Shown here piece after piece: positions 39,701 through 52,102 of a stretch of DNA of 64,000 bases (positions are counted from its first letter, which is position 1; every line of letters begins with the position of its first letter). This stretch comes from Oxyruncus cristatus (Eukaryota > Chordata > Aves > Passeriformes > Cotingidae), in NCBI GenBank assembly GCA_013399855.1, contig VXAY01004337.1, forward strand, positions 832,720 through 896,719. The letters run 5' to 3'. The notes beneath the pieces were generated by a model that was not told the DNA's origin, did not search any database, and worked only from the letters and a program-made list of their open reading frames with translations. The position numbers and the translations under genes were made by a program.

Positions 39701-42209
39701 GATTGACTTTACCTTAACCTGAGTTGCCTAATACATCTGCCCAGGCTCTCCAGAGCATAGAAATTATACACTGGTGTAACATATCACTTCATAATTATAA
39801 GTCTACATGAAACCATGTTAAAATAAAGAAGAAATTTATCTCCTCTCTTTATTTTTGTTCCATATGGATTCCTCCCTGTATCTCTAATTCAGGGACAAAT
39901 GACATGACACAATACATTTTTATTTAATAGCTCATCTTACATCAATCTGAAGACATGTTTCTTAGGTAATAGCTTAAGGAAAATGCTTTCCAAGCCAGAA
40001 AAACAAATTTAGCAATTTTTTTTCATAGTCTTGAAAAGACAAATATAGATTTTGATCCCTTTCTCATTGATGATCTTCATACCACCCTTTCTCCCACCTT
40101 AAAAGAAAAAGGGCATCCATTTATTTTTAGAAAATAAAATCTTCTGTGGGAAATAGTCACTTTGAATCTATATAAGAGATACATACTCTGCTAAAGAGTA
40201 GATATGAACTCACAGAAATAAAGTTCTGTTTTATCTTTTCATAGGTAGAGTGACTCCAAGATTCTGAATGAAGAAAACCATTAATAAATTTATAAGGGGG
40301 GGGAGGGTTTCTGATCAAATTACAAACTTAGAGATCCCTATCTGATATACTATATCATAGAATCAGAGAACTTCATAGACAAAAGTTACCGTTGACAGAC
40401 TGTTCATAAGACAGCCTCACAGTGGCACAGTGCCAGGCACTACGGCCAGTGACTGTCCTTTCGGTTTGTGTTTATACAGCATCTACCATTGGCTCAGAAG
40501 AACGACTGGTGTTCTTAGATCTGCCACCATGTAAAGAGCTACACATTTTTTATCAAGTACAATGTCACTGAGTGCAATAGGTAGTATCATAAATGACAGC
40601 AAGTAGAGTAAAACTGTCCAAATGAGCAAGTTACTATTGTGTTTCAGTATTCTTGGTGTCTTTGTTACGGAAATCCGTGTAAGGGGATAAAATAAGCACA
40701 GTAATGCTAATGGAAGTCTTTATTTTGATTTCCATATGCCTTGTATCATGCTTTTACTTCCTAATTTGCAACATCCGATAGTTCATAATACAGCCCTTAT
40801 AGTTGTTAATTTGAATTAACGACGTTCTCCTACCTGATTGATTTTAAACCAATTTATATAGACCTGGCTGTTTAAGCTGTTAATGCTGTTGAAGATTACA
40901 ATGGTATTACTACAGTCTGCAATATTTCAAAGCTTATGGTGCTGCACCTCACCAAATCCTTGAAAAGGATTTGACTTCTTCAACACCACTTCTAGTCGCC
41001 TAAGAGCCATCACCTGTCAAACAAGCCCCTGAAAGCCTGGGCTAACTGTGCTAAGTGTCAGAAAACAGCACTCACTCTGCCAAAAGAGCTAGAGTAGGAA
41101 TTTCAACTATTCAGCATAAAAACAGAGAACACTTTTTTATTTCACCAAACTTCAGGTAGCTGGATAAACATTTCAGTTAATTACACTGAGAAATTATTTT
41201 CCTGATCTAGAGATTCTGACAGTTTCACTGATTCATTGCTTAAACTCAACCTGTACTTTCCATTGTGATTCATTCATTTTAGTGAAGAATTACCTGTTTG
41301 AAACAAATGCTGGTTTTGCACACATGAAAATAATCCCTTAATAAATATAAGTCACTGTTCTGCTCTAACTGCACTGGGAAGATAGATTAGTGCTGTACAC
41401 TAACCCATAAGCAGACTTTATGTTTTCTTGTTCCTTAAAACAAAATCAGTGCATGGCTAAGTAAACCATCTCTGCAAATACGTAGCTCCAATTGCTCAGC
41501 CAGGACAGAAAACATTATTAATAATCCCCAGCCTTGGTTTGAAAAGTTTAGCTAATGGCAATAGTCTGTAGAAGAAAGGGAAGCAGAGCACCATCTGCTG
41601 TACAGTCCTGCAAATGTTTCAGAACAAAAACTGCAAGAAAACCATCCCTATCTTGAGCTTTCCAAATAGTTAGGACGACAATGAGCTTTAGATGGACACA
41701 GTCTAAAATTAGAGAGACACATGAAGACCCATAGTTCAGAGTAAGTCATCAAAAGCTATAGGAAGAAAACCAAGTGTGGAGTGTTGTTTCTTGGAAGGGA
41801 CAGTCATGGCTATGACTTTTAAAAGTACAGAATTTGACAGTCTATATATGTATATCCATATGCTACTATATTGACATATCATTTGGCTCAGGCTAAAATG
41901 CTGTTTTGAAAAAACACAAGTTGTGTTAATATGCCTACCTTTCAAGAAAAAGGAAAATTAATAGGGTTAGGGGTAACTGACAACATCTTTGTGCAAATCC
42001 TCATCATTTATAAGGGGTCAGTAGTCATTCGAAGATAAGCCTTTTGAGGAGCCTTTATTTGGGCAAGTTCTTTGTCGGAATCTCAAAGATCAGATCAGGC
42101 TCGGGCATGCCTGTCACACACTGGAGAGAATGCAAGAGTTAGGAAAAGCAATGCCAGTGACTCCTGAAGCACCTACCAAGCCTAAGGGTAACCTGACATC
42201 AAACACATC
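27748..42209. other. Long AT-rich gene desert, nearly repeat-free
   Basis: About 14.5 kb with no supported gene, RNA, LTR or clear CR1. It holds only mononucleotide tracts (T13 at 29560-29572, A-rich 30108-30148, A13 at 31610-31622, T15 at 38976-38990) and scattered short frames of no recognised family. TAAT-rich and ATTA-rich sequence is abundant. Such repeat-poor stretches near developmental genes can hold conserved non-coding elements, but conservation cannot be judged from one sequence. Confidence 0.6.
30108..30148. repeat. A-rich simple repeat
   Basis: An almost pure adenine tract of about 40 bp with a few G interruptions. It could be the tail of a decayed retroposed sequence, but nothing recognisable precedes it. 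Confidence 0.9.
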
Positions 42210-42255
42210 CAACAACAACAAAAACCCCAAAACAACAACAACAACAACAAAAAAA
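42210..42255. repeat. (AAC)n microsatellite, interrupted
   Basis: Repeated AAC/ACA units in two blocks separated by AAACCCCAA. Probably length-variable. Confidence 0.9.
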
Positions 42256-44389
42256 GCCATTGAAGCCGTTGATCAGTACAAGAGTGATGGAAAGTGATCG
42301 ATTTCTGCTCTGTGAATAGAAAAGAAACTTTCAGCTGCCCAAATCAACATCAAGACCATCATCCCTAACAGATGAGGAAAAGCTACTTCTCTGAAAGACT
42401 CTAGACTCCAAAGCCAACTGAAAGAGCAAATAAGGTGTGTAATGGCTTCTTCTCAGTCCCAAAAAGAATGAGGGACTGTCCATAAGCCTGACATCCCAAG
42501 ACACACACTATCTGCCTTTATCTGTTGCTCAGAAAAGCCACTGAGGCTCACCCACTAAATAATCAACCATTACCAACTAAGGCAGCTCTAATAATAGCCT
42601 GCAGAGATCTCCAATCCACAGTTTGGTCCAGTTTAAAAAAGCATCTGGATAAGACCCCAGAATGAAAAGGTAGTCACGGTCTGGACTGTAGGAAATCCTG
42701 CAACGTTCCTGTCAGGGTGACTCTAGGGATGGGATGGTGGGTCTGGGGCCCATGCTGCGGTGCAGCCATGCACACACAACTCTGGGGGAGGCACAGGTGT
42801 ATGGTGAAGGTGTGAGGCAGGCAGAGAGAACTGAGGATGTGGTAGCAAGGGAACATGTGCACAAGTCCCAGGAAGAGCAGCCTACTGTGGAAGTGGCTTG
42901 GTCAGCAGTACTCATTAGCCAGGGGGACAAGGGAACACACAGTTAAATCCACAGAGGGGATTAAAAAGAATGATAGTCAAGGGAGACTAACAACTGGATT
43001 TTACTTTACAGTTAAGCTGTCACTGATTGTAGAGGACACAACTAGTCAAAAAGAACACCACCAAAAGGAGGCAGATTTCACCCCAAAACTGAGACCCCAA
43101 CATATGAAGGAAGCAGAATATTTCAGCACTCTTCTGTCTCTCCCCCTTCAGAGGACACTTTCACAGAGTTCATTAAGTCCAAGACAGAATACAGGAAAAG
43201 CCAGTCTCCTTGCCTGGAAAAATGCAGTACTGTGATCTTGCACACCAGTCTGTGTGAAAACCATTTTTTTTTCTTCTGTTCAGGTAACAAAATCAAAATA
43301 TTATCATTCAGTTTATTCTGCAGCTATGAGAGGGCTAGGAACTTCTTATTTCTCATAGCTGTTGAATTGCAGGTTTTTTCACTTTTCTTAGTTTGTATTA
43401 CTTCACTGGAGTGAGCGACCAATTGAAACTGTACAACATTATACTAATTGTTTTCTGATACAAAAACATTGTGAAAACAAAGAACAAATGAAGGCTTCGG
43501 GCATCAAAAACATAGCCATGCTCCTTCTATTTTACTCCAGACCACAGGAGTGTGTAAAATTCACCAAAAAAAATAAAACTAATGCTATGTTAAATTAATA
43601 TGTGTTTTCTTATAAAACTCAGTTTTGCACCAAGTAACCCCTATCAAAAATATATATGAAAAAGAAGTTCAGAGAACACAGCTTGTAGTAGTACTTTTAA
43701 TATAACAAGTTTAGAAAGCAAACTAAAAAGCCTGAGTTAAACACACATCTGATGCTATTAAAGTTGCACTGTTGTGCTCTCTTTCCCCTGAGATTCTGCT
43801 GAATCTAGGGCTCATAGATGACTGTAAGCACTAATGGTCTCTTAAAATTAAGACCAAATGTGAAAGAAATGCAAAGCAGTTCATGAACTCTTCCTGTCCA
43901 TGGAACCAATTACATTATTAAAGACTGCCGAAACATTCCGTATTTTAATTGCTGTTTGAGATATCACTGCGTCCTAAAAAACTAAAGTTCTGCTTCCTTT
44001 TCAATTAGTGCCCAAGAGATATTTAAGAACAAAACTGCATGAAAACAACAATAGTTACTAGAGGTTTTATTGAGAAGAGTGCCACAAATCCTTAATTTCG
44101 TGCAATTCCCAAAAGAGCAGAATGTCAAATTCTTCACCTATCCCATGTTCTCTACTATTCACAAACGTACCCCATTGATTTTCAGTCCATAGAGTGCAGG
44201 GTGAAGATAAACAATAATTTTATAGAGAAAATATTGATTTAAAACCATTGATTCAAAGCCCTAGGGTATCAAAAGATTAGTTACTTGTAAGGAATGTACT
44301 AAAGGTGGCTTTCAGCTACTTCATTATTGAAAAACACAAAGCAAATAAACCCTGCTATTCAAAGCAGCAAGATACCAGTGCAGAGGCTG
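42256..44389. other. Intergenic sequence, unclassified
   Basis: The first kilobase is less AT-rich than its surroundings and has a 126-codon plus frame (42855-43235) with no recognised domain; the rest is AT-rich. Just left of it, near 42053, a minus-strand AATAAAGG motif hints at LTR-type DNA, but no ends were found. No gene is supported. Confidence 0.4.
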
Positions 44390-44821
44390 TTACAAAGCAA
44401 GCCGGTTTGACCAGCAGAAAGAGACACAAATAGCCATTGTCAACAACTGTTTCAGTGACAAAACATAAGTGCTACATCTTCCAGAGGAAAAAACCTGCCT
44501 CACACCAGCATGACTATGTGGCCCCACTGTAATCAGCGCTGAGTGAACTGGGTGATGCTGCAGGCCAATCCCACACGTAATGGGGAGTGGGCATAGGGCA
44601 TGTCGGATGTGAGAGGTGCAAGGGGAGGCACGGCCATGGGGCAGGGAACTGCCAGCTGGTGTCTGCTCTGCTGGCAAAGGCACTGGGTTCTGAAACGCAG
44701 CTCTGAATTCATTGGAGCTGGCCCAGTGGAAAACAAAATGCCTGACAATACCAAATTTAATCCACTCATAAACTAGTTCCACAATCTCCATATAAAACTC
44801 AGGAGTGGAAATAGTGAGGGA
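44390..44821 (-). other. Unclassified GC-richer segment with a 145-codon open frame
   Basis: A minus-strand frame (44827-44390) runs 145 codons next to a truncated LTR. The translation has no recognised domain: a hydrophobic and aromatic start (WIKFGIVRHFVFHW), a proline-, serine- and histidine-rich middle, and a short end. The segment is richer in GC than its flanks. It may be part of an ERV that I cannot place, a decayed retrocopy, or chance. Its position directly beside LTR sequence favours the first. Confidence 0.25.
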
Positions 44822-45186
44822 GGGCACCCACTAAAAGGCACTCCCTCCTCAGTTGGACAGGAGAGAGAAAATAGAACAAAAGGCTTGTGGGTCAGGATAA
44901 GGACAGGGAGAGGTGACTCACCAGTTGCCATCATGGACAAAACAGATGGGGAAAAATTAATTTTTCCAATCGAATTTAAAAATTAATAAAAATTAATTAC
45001 CAATCGAATCGGGGTAATGAAAAATAAAATCAAATCTTAAATACACCTTTCTTCCACCCCTCCATCTTTCCCAGGTTCAAGGTCACTTCCAAATTCTCTC
45101 CCTCCTCTCCCCTGGTGCAAGGAGATGGGGAATGGGGGCTGGAGTCAGTTTGTCACACGTCTCTGCTGCTCCTTCCTCCTCTGGGG
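44822..45186 (-). mobile_element. Truncated second copy of the 1.13-kb LTR family
   Basis: Over about 365 bp the plus strand parallels the left part of the LTR at 18574: CCTCAGTTGGACAGG, GAGAGAAAATAGAA, an AT-rich patch, CCACCCCTCC, and CTGCTCCTTCCTCCTC followed by GGGG. Both ends are missing: about 30 bp of the U5 terminus on the left and everything beyond the GGGG on the right, where CR1 sequence takes over. The middle has gained AT-rich duplications (AATTAATTTTT, AAAAATTAAT near 44950-45000). Confidence 0.8.
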
Positions 45187-46030
45187 GAACTGGACACAGT
45201 ACTTGAGGTATGGCCTCACCAGTGTCAAGTACAGGAAGACAATCACTGCCCTAGTCCTGCTGGCCACCCTATTTCTGATACAAGCCAGGATGCCATTGGC
45301 CTTCTTGGCCACCTGGGCACACTGCTGGTTCACGTTCAGCAGCTGTCAACCAGCACCCCCAGGTCCTTTTTCACTGGGGCTGCTTTCCAGCCATTCTTTC
45401 CCCAGCCTGTAGTGCTGCATGGGGTTGTTGTGACCCAAGTGCAGGATACAGCACTTTGCCGTGTTGAGTCTCATGCAGTTGGCCTCAGCCCACTGATCCA
45501 GCCCTGCAGGTCAACACTCCCTCCCAACTTAGTGTCATCTGCAAACTTACTGAGGGTGCACTGAATCCCCTCATCAAAATCATCAATACAGATACTAAAC
45601 AGGACTGGCCACAAAACAGAGCCCAGGAAAACACCACTGGTGACCAGCTGCCAACTGGATGTAACACCACTCACCACCACTCTTAGGGGCCGGCCAGCCA
45701 GCCAGTTTTTTACCCAGTAAAGACAGTACCTGTCCAAGTCATGGGAAGCCAGTTTCTTCAGAATGCCATGGTAAGCAGTATCAAAGGCTTTACTGAAGCC
45801 CAGGTAAATGACACCCACAGTTTTTCCCTCATCAACTAAGTGGGTCACCTTGTCACAGAAGAAACTCAGGTTGGTCAAGTAGGACCTGCCTTTCCTAAAC
45901 CTGTACTGGTTGAGCCTGATCCCCTGGTTGTCCTGTGCATGACATGTGATGGTACTCAAGATGATCTCCTCCATGACCTTCCATGGCTCTGAGGTCAGGC
46001 TGGCAGGCCTGTAGTTCCCTGGAGTAATAC
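45187..46030 (-). mobile_element. CR1 LINE fragment (reverse transcriptase region), truncated at both ends
   Basis: The minus-strand frame 46055-45471 (194 codons) carries reverse transcriptase blocks in order: [41 protein letters not shown], a degraded [13 protein letters not shown] (normally GVPQGS), and an intact [10 protein letters not shown] second stretch continues to [12 protein letters not shown] at 45187. There the CR1 stops and LTR sequence begins, so the C-terminus and 3' tail are missing. It is probably the same broad CR1 group as the 26793 copy. Confidence 0.9.
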
Positions 46031-46560
46031 CAGCAGTTATTACTTTGGTCAGCAATTTAGTTACTTAGCCTTCTACATCTATTCAACCCTGGATCACAGT
46101 AGCTGGGAGGTAGCGAATACTGCTTCCAAAATGCTAAAAATGAATGCAGATCTTGAATGTGACTATTTGGCAGAGAGTTGCTCATGACCACTTCCCTGGG
46201 TTCTTATGAGCACACAAAGACAGTAACTTTTGGAAACTTCCTTTTTAGCTTTGTTGGCATGGATGAATTCCTTTCCAGAAATGAAAGGCAGAAGGGCCTT
46301 CTATCAGTCTCTGAAGTTCAACATTTTTTATTTTTATCATGCATATGATATCATCATATCAGGCCTACACAAAGGCCTTCTTTTCTGATCAAAATTATTT
46401 TGGCAAACTGAACTGGCAGCCGGAATTAGAAATGCTGACTGAGGAGCAGATGTAGGGGTTACCATAATACACATATCAGCCCAGACTCTCAGACTGACAA
46501 TACTCTACAGATTTAATGTGTACATGCTGTAACAGTCAGTTGACCTGAAGCAGATTTGCT
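46031..46560. other. Spacer between CR1 fragments, nothing recognised
   Basis: AT-rich spacer with no feature identified. Confidence 0.5.
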
Positions 46561-46790
46561 TTAGAATCACAGACTATCTCAAGCTGTAAGGGACCCGAAA
46601 AGAGCATCGTGTTCAGCTTCCTGCTCCTCACAGGACTAACTAAACCAAATGGCTAAAAGCATCATTCAGATTCTCCTTGTACTCTGGTGGGATTAGTGCT
46701 GTGACCACTTCCCTGGGGAGCCTGCTCCAGTGACTGACCACCCTGTCAGTGCAGAACCTGTTTCTAATGTCCAGTCTGATTTTCTTTGAT
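46561..46790 (-). mobile_element. CR1 LINE 3' fragment
   Basis: On the plus strand it starts TTAGAATCACAGACTATCTC and contains TGTGACCACTTCCCTGGGGA and CCTGTTTCTAATGTCCAG, the reverse complement of the C-terminal codons and 3' UTR of CR1. Diverged, about 230 bp. Confidence 0.85.
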
Positions 46791-48137
46791 CATTACTAGA
46801 TCACCTTGGAGGTTACTAACAGGAGTAAGTAACACAGAGCGGATTTTTCAGATATATTAGCTAGGAGGAAAAAAAAATAGAATTACATCAGTATGTGCAT
46901 CAGAAACCATATTACAAGATGTTTTCCTGCCCAGTCAGGAAACAGAATACATATCACTTACTATCTACTGATTTCTCTTTAACCACAGACCAACACTTAG
47001 CATTTAAATAATTTTTAAAAATACGTTTCAGAAAAAAACAGTGTTCTTTCATGGACATTTTTACCAATATTTGGAATGGCAAGGAATAGATCTGAAATGG
47101 ATCCAGTTTTGTCTAGGATTCCCCTTAGTCCACATTAGGAGTCTGCTTTGTGGCACTTGCTTCTAAGCTAACTTCCTAGTCTCTATCAACAGGTAAAATC
47201 CAACTACTTTTAGAGTAAAATTTCCTTATACGTCTACCTTAGGATGAGCTGAATCATGTTGCAGAATCCTGTACCGTATTTACCTCCTTATAACTAGAAG
47301 TGGTCTAGAATCATTAATTCCGATAAGTCTGATGTTATGAATCCAACATATCCTTTCAGTAAAGGAACTGTAACATTTCCTGATGCACAGACTCCTTCAT
47401 TAGGTAGTGTGAGACCTTGAAATGTTAAAGGTTAATGGCTCAAACAATCGGTCATTTGCAAGAGCAGCGGGTGCTTTGCTCTAATCTGTCCCCGGGGATC
47501 TACCAACAAGAACTACAGGGAAGGACCATAACAGGTAGCAACAAAGAATATTTGAAAAGCAGTACCTGTCATATTGTATAAATAACAGCCAAAAATCCTT
47601 CTCTTCCGTTACAAAGCTATGAGGTTCAATACTATTGCAGTGAAAAAAAAAAAAAAAGAACTGAGTTGTACCTAAATTTTAGCTGAAAACAAGAGAAATA
47701 ACTATGGGCTATTTCAGGAAAGGTTATCCAATATAACTATACCTAAAACCATTAGGAGTAACTACATATTTCTATATCAATACAAGTTTGCAACTCAAAA
47801 GATTGACACATAAAAAAGAATCTACAGTCCAGTTCAAGGATACTGCAGACAAAGGCTAGTACACCCTGATGGAAGTAACACTGACTGTACTACTATTAGG
47901 ATTTTTTTCTTCACTGAAGCAGAAATGTTTGCATGAAAAGAACATGTCAATTCTTTTAAAGTTCATCATCTGTTATTTCCTAGTAATTTGCTGAGATGAT
48001 ATAACTAGACTGCTAACTTTAAGGAGAAAATAAACTGCAAGCCACAAACTCTGTTGTGAAGCAGGTACTAACCTAGCCAGCAAGATTTATCCTTGGTGCA
48101 GCCTGAAGGAAATTGGCACTATGTACATTCTCTTACT
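46791..48137. other. Intergenic sequence, nothing recognised
   Basis: AT-rich, with an A15 tract at 47643-47657. No feature identified. Confidence 0.5.
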
Positions 48138-48333
48138 GTGAGGGTGACCAAGCTCTAGCACAGGTTGCCCATGGAGGTTGTGGAGATATTCAAAGATATT
48201 CTTGGAGATATTCAAAAGCCAACTGGACATAGTCATGGGCAAACAGCTCTATGTGGCCCTGCCTAGGCAGTGAGGTTGGATCAAATTACCTCCACAGATC
48301 CCTTCCAAACTCAATCCTTTTGTCATTCTGAGA
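48138..48333 (+). mobile_element. CR1 LINE 3' fragment, plus orientation
   Basis: Contains CACAGGTTGCCCATGGAGGT, a short duplicated GAGATATTCAAA motif, GGTTGGATCAAATTACCTCC and ATCCCTTCCAAACTCAATCC, the last ORF2 codons and 3' UTR of a CR1. The terminal tail repeat is decayed. Confidence 0.85.
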
Positions 48334-49299
48334 TATTTTTAGAAGCTCTAGGAGCTACTCTGAATTTGGGTTCTGCTGCTGAGGCCCTAAAAGGCATTTC
48401 CTATTCAGTTTACCAGCTATTTCACATCCATGAAAAGTGGGTGCAACATCCACCACAAAACTCTTAGAAGTTACTTTTTTCTCTGTCATGTCTCTGTTCA
48501 ATAAGGATATTAAAAAATTAGAAGATGGGTGACAGAGTGTTCTTCTTTCCTGTGTGTTTGTACTACACATGTACAGGCAACTTCGTGCACAAAATAGAGC
48601 GAAAGAGAAAGACAGATAGGGGTAGGGGCATCCATTGTTGTTTGATTTAATACTGTAATCATAGCCTCTCTGAACCTTATAGCATGACCCCAAAGGGAAA
48701 AATTAATAGGGTATCTCTTCTTTTTGACAAGACATCAGACTCCAACACCTCTCCAAGACACTGACTCTGAAGTGAAATTATGGTATTTGTGCTTACCAAT
48801 GAGCTGATTTGAAAAGCAACCCTTCTTCCCACCACCCTCTCCTCAGTTCAGGGGGATACAATGCTGTAAGTTCTGGAATATATTAAGAACAAAAGAAATT
48901 AAAACTGTTTTCACTACTAATTATGTTGTTGTTAAGGTGAAGGTGTTCAATTAATTCTTCTCCCTTCAAAAATAAAATATGGTTGCATTACATGAGGATG
49001 TTGAAATACTTTCTTGTCCATTAGCAAACCAGAAGAAAGTTAAACAAATATTGACATTTCAAAATCAGCAGATTTAGACAATTTACAGCAAGAACCATGA
49101 AATAATTTCCAAAGAATGCTCCTTTAATAGATTCACTAAATCTTAGCATTCCCACAAAATTCCAGAAGACAACATAAATAATATTATTCAAAATACTAGG
49201 TTACTTGTAGTCAGACTACTACAAGAGTATTGTCACACAAAAAAATATTACAAAAACTGCAACACAATTAACTGGAAAATAATTATAAGAAAATACTAC
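48334..49299. other. Intergenic sequence, nothing recognised
   Basis: AT-rich. A 112-codon minus frame (48693-48355) partly overlaps the CR1 edge and has no known domain. Confidence 0.5.
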
Positions 49300-50395
49300 A
49301 ATCAGAAGTAATTCATGTGGTTTCACAAAAATAAAGCTTGTCAAACAAATATGATATTTATTCCTGAATATATTTTTTTCCATGAAGCTGAAATTACACT
49401 ACACAGAGAAAAAACAGGAAAATCAAAACCCTGCCATATTACTTGGCCACTCTTAACAAATAAGCTTTGATAGAAAACCTTTATCAAAGAGCTGTTTCCA
49501 GTGATGTTATAAAGGAAAACATTATTAAAAGCTTTCACTGGTAATTTGGAAGTAAATAGAAAAACATGGCTGGTGAAGTTTGCAGATGACAATACCTGGT
49601 AAGATAATAAACAGTGATAAGAGCACCAATTCCACAGATGAATTTGCATTACTGTCATGAAACAGTATCAGGCTGAGCTCATTTTAACAGACAAATGCCC
49701 CCACAGCAAGGAGTGAAGATACAAGCCCAGGAATGGAAAGTATGCTAACATGAGCATTCTATGTACAAATTTCAGAAATTACTGAAATTTCAGAAATGAC
49801 TAGGAAAATTTTATCTATGTATTAAAACTACCAAGTCCTTAACTATACTGAAATCCATATTTTATCCTATGCCCATAGATTAAGGAGGCCCCCGCAAAAC
49901 TCCTGAAGGTATAAAAAAGAGCCACAGAACCTAAATGAGGTGTTTGAGCGAGAGAGTTCGTGAGCTCAATTTGTTTGGCTTATCCAAAGGGAAACTGAGA
50001 AGTGATTTGATTACTTCACTTAAGTATGACCACAAGAAGAAACTGCAGGATATTAAGGACCTATTTACCCCACTGGAGAGAGGCATAAAAAGAATCCATG
50101 TCTGAAACCCAATGCCAGAAAAATTCAAATGAGAGGGGAGTGACACACTCACTGTGAGAACAATGAACAATTGCAACAAAGAGGCAAAGGGAAGCATTTC
50201 CCTTCCTCATGCCTTCAGACCAGGACTGGACATTTCTCTGAAAGGCATGGGTTAGTTGGACACAAGTTATGCTTTGGTCAAACAAATTCATGGGTTTGTT
50301 ACAGCTGTAACAAGGAGAAATTTGATAGCTTGTAATATGGGACAGATGAGACTAGATGAACTAACACACCCTCAAAGGCTAAACTCTATTAACTG
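49300..50395 (+). mobile_element. Ancient CR1/L3-like LINE relic
   Basis: A heavily decayed LINE, much older than the other CR1 copies and as AT-rich as its surroundings. Traces occur in the right order. Near 49315 codons resemble HGFTK...CQTN of the reverse transcriptase. Near 49575 is KFADD, the catalytic box. Around 49950-50090 is a trace of the LFGLSKGKLRSDLI C-terminal block. Near 50345-50395 GACAGATGAGACTAGATGAA resembles the 3' UTR of CR1 elements found in turtles and crocodilians. No frame is intact. It probably predates modern birds. Confidence 0.7.
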
Positions 50396-51788
50396 ATTTA
50401 TCAGGTTTTTTATGCTGCCATACATTGCTAGGGTATCTGAGCACTTTCATATTAAATCAATAGCAAAATCCCTAAGGTACTTCAAGTAGCTCCTGGAACT
50501 TGTGCTTTTAGGAGTAAAACTAATTAGGTGAGGATTTTTGAGCAGGTCAGAAGGTCTGTATTTGTACTTCCTGTTGTAGACTGTGCATTGCTCTATTTTC
50601 TTTGTGCTAATATAGGATTTTGAAGCAGTGAGCTAGTGATTTCAGTTAGGCACAGTACTGCTTAATGCTTCTGTTTAAGAAACACAGGTAGGTTTGTCTC
50701 CTTTAACTGCCAAGGTGCCAGTGGGTATCATGTCAGAACTGTCTCCAATCTCCAGTGCTCTTTAGTTTCCTTTGCTGACACCAGGAAAAATGTTTGCATC
50801 CTCGGAAAGTCATAATTCAGATAAAGAGCAGTGATAGGCTCAAGGCACCATATATTCCTTAAAAATTACATATATTCAGAGACACAATATCACTCTAAGA
50901 GAACAAGCACTTTTACATCTAGCAGTTATTATAAAGTTATGGTACAGGATGTGGTGTTTCTAAAATACATGTATTTTGCAAAAAGGTATTAATTCAAACT
51001 TGGACTCTTAAAATTATAAAAATACAGAATACTTCTTCCCAATGTATTCTTTGACAAACGTACATTAATAAAGTGACTCCTAATTAATTTAAGACTGCTT
51101 GATGTCTAGAACATCAGAAATAGAGCATATTTGCTAGCTGTTTCATTTTTCTTACAATAACAAACCATTGGTGCTTTATTCTTCAAGTTAAATCCTATCC
51201 TTCTGGACAAAGAAAGATCAAAATAGGCAAACTGGATTACTGCAAAAATAAGACATTGATCTAGTTTTTAGCAATATCCTACCATCACTAATTTTTGCTC
51301 AGTTTATTAATTGTTTTTATGGACCAGTGAAGAAGGTACTTCTCAAAACTCTGTGTGTTTCAACTGCCCATTTGCAGCTGTTAATTTTTCAGCCAGAATC
51401 ATTTTACATACTGTGCACACTCTATTGCATTCTGCAATTCCTCTAAAACTTTGTTTGGGCCTTTTGAAGTCACAAATCAATTTTCTCTCTTTGTACCTGC
51501 AAAGAAAGAAGAGTTTACTGAAGATTGCTTTTTCCTCAGAGGTTGTCCAGCACGTACAGGAACAGGGCAGAGACCAAGCCCCTTGCCGCACACCAGGTGC
51601 CCTGGCACTTGTGTTTGCTCACACTGTTCTCTGAAGCCCTGCTGAGCCTGTCTGCCTCAGGCACTCAGAATGGCTCAGATCACCTCCTTTTAATTGTAAT
51701 GGCTTCAACAGCCAAGCTTTCTTCCTGAAAGCATGCCTCTAGTAAAAAGCCCTTTATCTCAACAGAAAAATAAAGATGATTAAAATTT
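50396..51788. other. Intergenic sequence, no gene recognised
   Basis: AT-rich; frames up to 107 codons (51311-51634) lack any known domain. Confidence 0.5.
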
Positions 51789-52102
51789 TGTAATAGTCGA
51801 CACAAAGCTGAAAGAGAAACTAAATTTATTCTCCGAGCTACAGCCAAGAAACACACAGCACTGCTTATGAACTGTGCTGGGTAAATAACATGCTCGGGTG
51901 CCCAGACATGCTCATTCAGCAGCACTGTGGAGAAAGCAGCATGCCTGCTCCAGGGTACCCTTTCGGCAGGGAATACAGTTACCTTATTACAGCCGACAGT
52001 TCTGGAAGCACGTACCTGGTGGCAGAAGCCTTACTGACTAATGGGCATAACAGCCACCGAGATCCAGAAAGATCATGAGGAGTGACAGCAACTCCCAGAA
52101 CA
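51789..52102 (-). mobile_element. Candidate short solo LTR (about 314 bp)
   Basis: Read on the minus strand it begins TGTTCTGGGAG (52102) and ends GTCGACTATTACA (51789), giving TG...CA ends. It has AATAAA at 51825-51830 placed about 35 bp before the end, as in an R-U5 layout, and is CpG-enriched against its flanks. No clean target duplication is found. A longer element starting at TGCTACCC near 52277 is also possible. Family unknown. Confidence 0.45.

Noticed and set aside
40353..40440. ATCATAGAATCAGAGAAC, resembling a CR1 3' tail
   Set aside because: The following sequence does not continue as CR1, so the tail-like run is probably chance.
42010..43235. Possible ERV segment (AATAAAGG near 42053, 126-codon frame at 42855)
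   Set aside because: No TG/CA ends, primer-binding site or retroviral motif could be found.
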